In this document: in pieces, positions 1 through 10,866 of the stretch
Numbering within the stretch: position 1 is the first letter of the stretch
Layout: every line of letters starts with the position of its first letter
Origin: Acidobacteriota bacterium
GTDB taxonomy: Bacteria; Acidobacteriota; Terriglobia; Terriglobales; Acidobacteriaceae
Assembly: GCA_021781255.1 (NCBI GenBank)
Contig: JAJXXG010000306.1
Location: 1 to 13,061 of the forward strand
Direction: 5' to 3'
DNA: 13,061 bases
Notes under the pieces: generated by a model
Seen by the model: the letters and a program-made list of their open reading frames with translations, nothing else
Databases searched by the model: none
What the model was told of the DNA's origin: nothing
Position numbers and translations under genes: made by a program

Positions 1-2883
<2,883 letters not shown>

Positions 2884-2886
<3 letters not shown>

Positions 2887-2898
2887 GGTAACCCTCCC
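2884..2898 (-). promoter_or_regulatory. Ribosome binding site and TTG start of rpoC
   Basis: Reading the minus strand, GGGAGG (2898-2893) is followed by a 6-nt spacer and TTG (2886-2884). The next codons give F-R-S-N-P-F-E, the conserved beginning of beta'. No ATG or GTG lies in frame between this TTG and the upstream in-frame stop at 2911-2913; only a CTG at 2904-2902 is present, and it has no well-placed ribosome site. The TTG is therefore the best start, unusual for such a highly expressed gene. Confidence 0.85.
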
Positions 2899-3004
2899 TG
2901 GCAGGCTTGGCTAAGCCTGCCGCGGCTTTTCCCGGGATTCTTATGGATTCTTCCTTCCCGGGCGATGCGGCCTGAACCGCTTTCAAGAAGAATCCGGAAA
3001 AACT

Positions 3005-3120
3005 CTTAAGCACTTAGCTTTTGCTTTTAGCTCTTAGCTTTGTCCTGCCCATCGAAGCCGCGTCGTTCAAGAGCGGCATAATCGAACGAATAGCTAACGG
3101 CTAACGGCTAAAAGCTGCCT
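3005..3120. repeat. Heptad-repeat inverted element in the rpoB-rpoC spacer
   Basis: Two arms made of 7-nt units face each other. The left arm (3005-3038) has the dinucleotide GC at 3010, 3017, 3023, 3030 and 3037, so steps of 7, 6, 7 and 7, with units such as ACTTAGC, TTTTAGC and TCTTAGC. The right arm (3093-3120) has GC at 3093, 3100, 3107 and 3114: GCTAACG, GCTAACG, GCTAAAA, GCTGCCT. Bases 3023-3038 pair with 3100-3115 as 9 bp, two mismatches, then 5 bp, across a 61-nt loop. The right arm ends 3 nt before the rpoB stop codon complement at 3124. The 105 nt from 3004 down to the rpoC ribosome site show no further repeat or promoter that I can see. Confidence 0.8.
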
Positions 3121-3123
3121 TTC

Positions 3124-7667
<4,544 letters not shown>

Positions 7668-7668
<1 letters not shown>

Positions 7669-7678
7669 GATCACTCCT
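7668..7678 (-). promoter_or_regulatory. Ribosome binding site deciding the rpoB start
   Basis: On the minus strand AGGAG (7678-7674) precedes ATG (7668-7666) with a 5-nt spacer. The alternative in-frame GTG (7674-7672) shares its first base with this AGGAG, so it could not use it. Translation from the ATG begins [10 protein letters not shown], leading into the conserved start of beta. Confidence 0.85.
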
Positions 7679-7938
7679 GAGCCTCGTCGCTCCGGCGTCC
7701 GCCCTTTTCGAAGTGGCCGCGCCGGTCCGGCGCCCGAGTCTCATCGGCGCCGGTATTGTTCCGGAAGAAATCGAAAATACCTTCGAGCAGGCAGTGAAAG
7801 TCCCGCTCGCATGTTGCCGGCAAACCGGAAGACTGGTTCCGGTCATACCGGGGTGAACCCAGGTCAGAAGGGTTCTGTGAGAGCCGCGTCAAAAAACGCG
7901 TGGTCGATATTGCCGCACATCGGGCAGTTGAGCTAGAC

Positions 7939-8046
7939 TGCGCACAAGTGGAAGTAGCGAGCGCAACGGAAGAACCCTAAATCAGGGTGAAACCGCCAGC
8001 GGGAGGTTGTGCGCAAATGCCGGCTGGAGATCGAAAGAATCTCCAG
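7939..8046. repeat. Structured segment with two strong stems in the rplL-rpoB spacer
   Basis: A 9-bp perfect inverted repeat TGCGCACAA (7939-7947) / TTGTGCGCA (8007-8015) encloses 59 nt that hold a CCCT/AGGG hairpin (7975-7987 region) and a short CCG/CGG stem. It is followed at once by an 8-bp perfect hairpin, CTGGAGAT (8024-8031) / ATCTCCAG (8039-8046). On the plus strand the apex of the second hairpin reads C-GAAA-G, a GNRA tetraloop. I compared it by memory with common riboswitch, RNase P, SRP and tmRNA consensus motifs and found no match. It could be an untranslated control element, an antisense RNA or a dispersed repeat. Confidence 0.5.
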
Positions 8047-8258
8047 ATGCACTCGGAAGACGCAAGCAGCCCGTAAGGACGCAATGCCTCACGAGCGCGG
8101 CCCGTCGCCAGTGCTCCCAACCGATTTCTCTTCCATTTTCCTCGCTGATCGCAAGATCCGCTTCCGCCGCAAATTGCCAGCTGCCCGACCCTCATCAACG
8201 ACTGCCGTGCCTGACATCAAGGCAGATCGTTGACCCAGAATAACTTAACCGATTCATG

Positions 8259-8302
8259 GCGTCCGTGTCGCTTAGGCTTTTCTTCCCCTTAACTACGGAC
8301 GC
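8259..8302. repeat. Inverted repeat GCGTCCGT / ACGGACGC
   Basis: Bases 8259-8266 and 8295-8302 are perfectly complementary over 8 bp, with a 28-nt loop between. The long loop makes a simple terminator unlikely. It shares its GCGTCC core with the palindrome at 8376-8406, so alternative pairings among the copies are possible. Confidence 0.6.
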
Positions 8303-8375
8303 GTGCATGGACTCCACACTTGAGATTACGCGCCAGTTCAGCGTCCCATTCCCTGAAACAACCGAACGCAACTCT

Positions 8376-8406
8376 AGGACGCGCAACATATATCGTAGCG
8401 CGTCCT
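8376..8406. repeat. Perfect 9-bp inverted repeat around the candidate rpoB -10 element
   Basis: AGGACGCGC (8376-8384) and GCGCGTCCT (8398-8406) are exactly complementary, with a 13-nt AT-rich loop. The repeat lies 38 nt past the rplL stop codon. No T-tract follows on the minus strand, which argues against an intrinsic terminator. Plausible roles are an attenuator or RNase III stem in the rplL-rpoB mRNA, or an operator for a dimeric regulator, since it flanks a promoter-like -10. Confidence 0.65.
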
Positions 8407-8420
8407 GGCGCCCCTTGCAA
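8392..8420 (-). promoter_or_regulatory. Candidate internal promoter for rpoB-rpoC
   Basis: On the minus strand TTGCAA (8420-8415) is followed by a 17-nt spacer and TACGAT (8397-8392). This matches the sigma-70 consensus at four of six positions in each box, with the optimal spacing. The -35 hexamer is identical to that of the promoter before rplA. It begins 24 nt after the rplL stop and would give rpoB a long leader of about 715 nt. It is a sequence match only; in GC-rich DNA such matches are informative but not proof. Confidence 0.45.
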
Positions 8421-8444
8421 GTCTCGTGCCGTTTTCCTGGCCGG

Positions 8445-8825
8445 TTACTTGATTTCGACGGTTGCAACGCCTTCAAACTTCTTCTTGATGGCCTCGGCCT
8501 CGTCCTTGGTCGCGTTTTCCTTGATCGGCTTGGGGGCCCCATCCACCAGGTCCTTGGCTTCCTTCAGACCGAGCGAGGTGACTTCCCGTACTGCCTTGAT
8601 CGTGCTTATCTTATTGGCGCCAGCGTCCTTCAGAATGACCTGAAATTCGGTCTTCTCCTGGCCCGCCGGGGCCGCCGCGCCCGCGCCGGGGCCGCCCGCC
8701 ACAACCACCGGAGCAGCGGCCGCGGCCGAAACGCCAAGCCTCTCTTCCAGCTTTTTCACCAGGGCCGCCGCTTCCAGCAGGCTCAGGCTCACAATTTGTT
8801 CTTCCAACTGTGCTATATCCGCCAT
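8445..8825 (-). CDS. rplL: 50S ribosomal protein L7/L12, 126 residues
   Basis: Acidic stalk protein that recruits translation GTPases; several dimers bind the C-terminal helix of L10. The domain layout is standard: a helical dimerisation domain (residues 1-33), an Ala/Gly/Pro hinge (about 34-56), and a globular C-terminal domain (57-126) with the conserved [15 protein letters not shown] and [13 protein letters not shown] segments that contact elongation factors. Length is normal for the family. The ATG at 8825 follows GGAGA with a 5-nt spacer; an upstream in-frame TTG at 8837 overlaps that site and is rejected. It follows rplJ by 218 nt and ends in TAA. It is probably co-transcribed with rplJ, as expected because L7/L12 is needed in several copies per L10. 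Confidence 0.98.
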   Translation of the reverse strand: MADIAQLEEQIVSLSLLEAAALVKKLEERLGVSAAAAAPVVVAGGPGAGAAAPAGQEKTEFQVILKDAGANKISTIKAVREVTSLGLKEAKDLVDGAPKPIKENATKDEAEAIKKKFEGVATVEIK

Positions 8826-8944
8826 TTTCTTCTCCAATCAAAACCGTTTGAATTCGTGTTTCCCCGGCCGCAAAAGCCAAGCTTGAAAGTTTCCGATGCG
8901 CCAGACTCGCGCCCTCTCTGCCTGCTTCACAGCCAAAACCCTAA

Positions 8945-9036
8945 AAGCAGCTTTTAACCCTTAGCTATTAGCTTCATTTCAGGCAAGCCATCTCCATTCG
9001 GACCCGCACCAAAGAACTAAAGGCTAATAGCTAACA
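8945..9036. repeat. Heptad-repeat inverted element in the rplJ-rplL spacer
   Basis: The left arm has 7-nt units AAGCAGC, TTTTAAC, CCTTAGC, TATTAGC (8945-8972). The right arm has ACTAAAG, GCTAATA, GCTAACA (9016-9036). TTAGCTATTAGC (8961-8972) is perfectly complementary to 9023-9034 over 12 bp across a 50-nt loop. A small perfect stem TAAAAGC/GCTTTTA (8942-8956) abuts the left arm. The unit is the same as in the rpoB-rpoC spacer. The right arm ends 7 nt from the rplJ stop codon. The remaining roughly 110 nt down to the rplL ribosome site show nothing further. Confidence 0.8.
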
Positions 9037-9043
9037 TCTGTTC

Positions 9044-9577
9044 TTACGCGGCGAACTTCTCTTTCTCCACGCCCTGGCCCAGCACCACGGCCAGATCGCG
9101 GCCCGTGGCATTGATCACCGTGGCCAGCCGCTGCGCCGGCGCGTTGATAAGGAAGAGCAGCTTCGAGAAGATCTCATCCTTGCCCGGCATCGTAGCCAGC
9201 GCCTTCACATCGTCCGCGTTCAGCAGTTCGCCGTCCACAATGCCCAGCTTGAACTGGAACTCCGCCGCGTTCTCGCCCGCCCACTTGGCGAAGACCTTTG
9301 CCAGCGCCACGGGATCGCCCGCGGTAAACGCCACCGAGTTCACGCCCTTCAAGCCCTTCAGCGCCGCTTCAACCTGCGTGCCAGTGCCTGAAATTGCGGC
9401 CAGCTTGTTCTTCACTACGCGATACTTGCCGCCGGCCTCGCGAATCACCTTGCGCAGCTCGTAATCCTTGGCAACGGTCAACTTGCTGAACGTGCCGATA
9501 ATCGCGGTCGTCGAACTTTCCAACTCCGTGGCCAGAACCTTGACCTTCTCCGACTTCTTCGCTTTTGAAATTGCCAT
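9044..9577 (-). CDS. rplJ: 50S ribosomal protein L10, 177 residues
   Basis: Base of the ribosomal GTPase stalk. The N-terminal globular domain binds 23S rRNA and L11, and the long C-terminal helix carries the L7/L12 dimers. Visible features are the basic start MAISKAKKSEKV, the conserved ELRKVIREAGGKYRVVKNKL segment near residues 40-59, and a C-terminal helix from about residue 137 with the family-typical NAPAQRLATVIN run. Length is normal. The ATG at 9577 has GGAG 7 nt upstream (9588-9585). It sits 212 nt after rplA and ends in TAA. In many bacteria L10 (with L7/L12) represses its own mRNA through a leader structure. I see no recognisable copy of that leader here; a repeat element fills the spacer instead. 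Confidence 0.98.
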   Translation of the reverse strand: MAISKAKKSEKVKVLATELESSTTAIIGTFSKLTVAKDYELRKVIREAGGKYRVVKNKLAAISGTGTQVEAALKGLKGVNSVAFTAGDPVALAKVFAKWAGENAAEFQFKLGIVDGELLNADDVKALATMPGKDEIFSKLLFLINAPAQRLATVINATGRDLAVVLGQGVEKEKFAA

Positions 9578-9592
9578 CTCTTCGCTCCGAAT

Positions 9593-9789
9593 ACGACAGG
9601 GGTCAGGTTTCAGGTGCCAGTGGTCAGAACTCTATAATCCAGTCCTGCCCTTGTTCCCTGTTTCCTCATCCCTCGCCCTCGCTGGGCGCCTTGCTTCAAA
9701 TCCACAATCAAAACATTCGGGTCCGGCACATTGCCGATAGGATCACTGCATCAACTGATCCCTGACCACTGAAACCTGGTCCCTGCTTC
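9593..9789. repeat. Heptad-repeat inverted element filling the rplA-rplJ spacer
   Basis: The left arm has CAG at 9597, 9604, 9611, 9618 and 9625, exactly 7 nt apart: units ACGACAG, GGGTCAG, GTTTCAG, GTGCCAG, TGGTCAG. The right arm has CTG at 9755, 9762, 9769, 9776 and 9783, again exactly 7 apart: CTGATCC, CTGACCA, CTGAAAC, CTGGTCC, CTGCTTC. The reverse complements of CTGAAAC and CTGACCA equal GTTTCAG and TGGTCAG of the left arm, and the left arm has one extra unit between them. The 127-nt interior holds a third short run with CCT at 9657, 9664 and 9671, and a 5-bp hairpin at 9724-9736. The element starts directly at the rplA stop and ends 4 nt before the rplJ GGAG. Confidence 0.85.
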
Positions 9790-10497
9790 TTAGTGCTTGC
9801 CCGCCGCATCCGCCACAGCCGAATCCAGCGGCACCCCCGGCCCCATCGTCGAGCTCAGCGTGACGCTCTTGATGTACTTGCCCTTGGCTGCCGAAGGCTT
9901 GGCGCGCACAACCGACGCGATCACCGTGGTCGCGTTGTCGATCAGCTTTTGCTCGTCGAAGCTCAACTTGCCCACCGGCACGTGCACCAGGCTGGTCTTA
10001 TCGGCGCGAAACTCCACCTTGCCGGCCTTGATCTCTTTCACCGCCGCGGCCACGTCCGTGGTCACGGTTCCGGTCTTGGGATTGGGCATGAGCCCCTTCG
10101 GTCCCAGCACCTTGCCCAGCCGGCCCACCACCTTCATCATGTCCGGCGTGGCGATCAGCGCGTCGAAGGCGGTCCAGTTTTCCTTCTGGATCTTCTCCAC
10201 CATCTCTTCGCCGCCCACAAAGTCTGCGCCCGCCGCGGTGGCTTCCTTCTGGCGGTCGCCAGTGGCAATCACGGCCACGGTCTTGGTCTTGCCCAGCCCA
10301 TGCGGCAGCACCACTGTGCCGCGCACCATCTGGTCGGCATGGCGCGTGTCCACGCCCAAACGCATCGACAGATCGACGGTCTCGTCGAACTTGGCGTACT
10401 TCACTTGTTTCAGCAGATTCACTGCTTCAGGCAGCGGATACACCGGCTTTGTGATAGCGGCGCGCGCCTTCGCAATATTCTTGCCAGTCTTGGCCAT
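9790..10497 (-). CDS. rplA: 50S ribosomal protein L1, 235 residues
   Basis: Two-domain RNA-binding protein that forms the L1 stalk of the 50S subunit and moves deacylated tRNA out of the E site. The signature [12 protein letters not shown] lies at residues 135-146, preceded by the conserved [11 protein letters not shown]- and C-terminal parts form domain I, and the middle (about 70-160) forms domain II. The length matches the usual 230-235. The ATG at 10497 begins [11 protein letters not shown], typical of the family. The open frame continues upstream to a GTG at 10602, but that extension is not L1-like and begins at the predicted transcription start. The ribosome site is G-rich (GGGGGA, 10506-10501) and close to the start, so translation may be tuned by the leader. 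It is the first gene of the operon here, without its usual partner rplK upstream. Confidence 0.98.
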   Translation of the reverse strand: MAKTGKNIAKARAAITKPVYPLPEAVNLLKQVKYAKFDETVDLSMRLGVDTRHADQMVRGTVVLPHGLGKTKTVAVIATGDRQKEATAAGADFVGGEEMVEKIQKENWTAFDALIATPDMMKVVGRLGKVLGPKGLMPNPKTGTVTTDVAAAVKEIKAGKVEFRADKTSLVHVPVGKLSFDEQKLIDNATTVIASVVRAKPSAAKGKYIKSVTLSSTMGPGVPLDSAVADAAGKH

Positions 10498-10580
10498 TCT
10501 TCCCCCGTCTCCCACCGCCTTTGCCAGCCCCGCATTGCGGGAAGCGCTCGGTGCGCCCAAAAGCCGTGGTGCTATTGACA

Positions 10581-10600
10581 GCGCAGGGATCTCCCTGCGC
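10581..10600 (-). promoter_or_regulatory. Strong hairpin in the rplA leader
   Basis: GCGCAGGG and CCCTGCGC pair perfectly over 8 bp around a four-base loop. The hairpin starts a few bases after the predicted transcription start and about 80 nt before the rplA ATG. No T-run follows, so it is not a terminator. Possible roles are protection of the mRNA 5' end or part of an L1 binding site for autoregulation. I did not identify the L1 site consensus with certainty. Confidence 0.5.
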
Positions 10601-10610
10601 ACATGTTTGA

Positions 10611-10639
10611 ATCATAAAGGAATGGGCCCTGAATTGCAA
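10611..10639 (-). promoter_or_regulatory. Sigma-70-type promoter for the rplA-rplJ-rplL-rpoB-rpoC operon
   Basis: On the minus strand TTGCAA (10639-10634), a 17-nt spacer and TATGAT (10616-10611) match the consensus at four and five of six positions with ideal spacing. The predicted start is near 10604, giving a leader of about 107 nt to the rplA ATG. It is the best promoter match I found upstream of the first gene of the operon. Confidence 0.65.
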
Positions 10640-10784
10640 ACAAACCTCCGAATCGGTGGCGTCCCAATCTGAAAGCGTTTTGAAAGGGCACGGCCTCAAG
10701 CCGGGCCGTTCAATCCCGCAGAATGCACCGGACTTTAGCCCCCGTTTTCCCCCTTGCCGCGCTCGCTGTCTTTTTGGTCCTTGA

Positions 10785-10793
10785 TGCTATGGT
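10785..10793 (+). promoter_or_regulatory. Possible extended -10 promoter for pcrA/uvrD
   Basis: TG, one base, then TATGGT (10788-10793) resembles an extended -10 element, with no good -35 upstream. Transcription would start near 10800, leaving a leader of about 67 nt before the ATG at 10867. The match is weak. Confidence 0.25.
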
Positions 10794-10866
10794 GCGTTTG
10801 CCCTGGGCGCTCGCGCGCCAGGCGAGCAAGGCGAGCCGTCAGGACGGTAAACTGGAGTCAAGAAGA

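Larger units (their letters stand above)
7669..8444. other. 776-nt non-coding spacer between rplL and rpoB
   Basis: No convincing protein gene is present. From the rplL side it holds a promoter-like sequence (8420-8392) overlapping a perfect 9-bp inverted repeat (8376-8406), a second inverted repeat (8259-8302), five alternating GCGTCC/GGACGC hexamers (8259-8405), a structured segment (7939-8046), a small hairpin with stem CCGGT/ACCGG (7839-7851) and the rpoB ribosome site. In E. coli the corresponding spacer is about 320 nt and holds an attenuator and an RNase III processing site that lower rpoBC output relative to rplL. The same role is a reasonable inference here. No T-run follows any of the hairpins, so none is a classical intrinsic terminator. 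Short open frames (for example 7671-7892 minus) look non-functional. Confidence 0.8.
10498..10866. other. Divergent control region between rplA and pcrA/uvrD
   Basis: This 369-nt region contains no gene. It holds the promoter (10639-10611) and roughly 107-nt leader of the rplA operon, with hairpins at 10581-10600 and 10529-10541 (CCCGC/GCGGG). On the helicase side there is a weaker promoter-like site near 10785-10793 and a leader hairpin CCTGG/CCAGG with a bulge (10802-10822). In between lies a 6-bp stem ACGGCC/GGCCGT (10690-10709). No rplK, nusG, secE, tuf or tRNA sequence is present. Confidence 0.8.

Noticed and set aside
7939..8100. c-di-GMP or FMN riboswitch (local likeness to GAAA tetraloop, GGACGCAA and CAGGGTGAAA segments)
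   Set aside because: Only isolated fragments match; the remaining conserved blocks and their order are missing, and the likeness is on the strand opposite to rpoB.
7977..8198. 73-codon minus-strand open frame in the rplL-rpoB spacer
   Set aside because: Its frame crosses both strong stems of the structured segment, has no ribosome site and no recognisable motif; the sequence is better explained by the inverted repeats.
8377..8406. Intrinsic terminator after rplL
   Set aside because: The stem is perfect, but its loop is 13 nt and no T-run follows on the minus strand.
10498..10602. N-terminal extension of L1 from an in-frame GTG at 10602
   Set aside because: The extension does not resemble L1, and the GTG sits at the predicted transcription start; the ATG at 10497 gives the normal family start and length.
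10789..10866. Longer helicase start at the in-frame ATG at 10789
   Set aside because: It has no ribosome site and overlaps the promoter-like element; the ATG at 10867 has GGAG at good spacing and a typical N-terminus.
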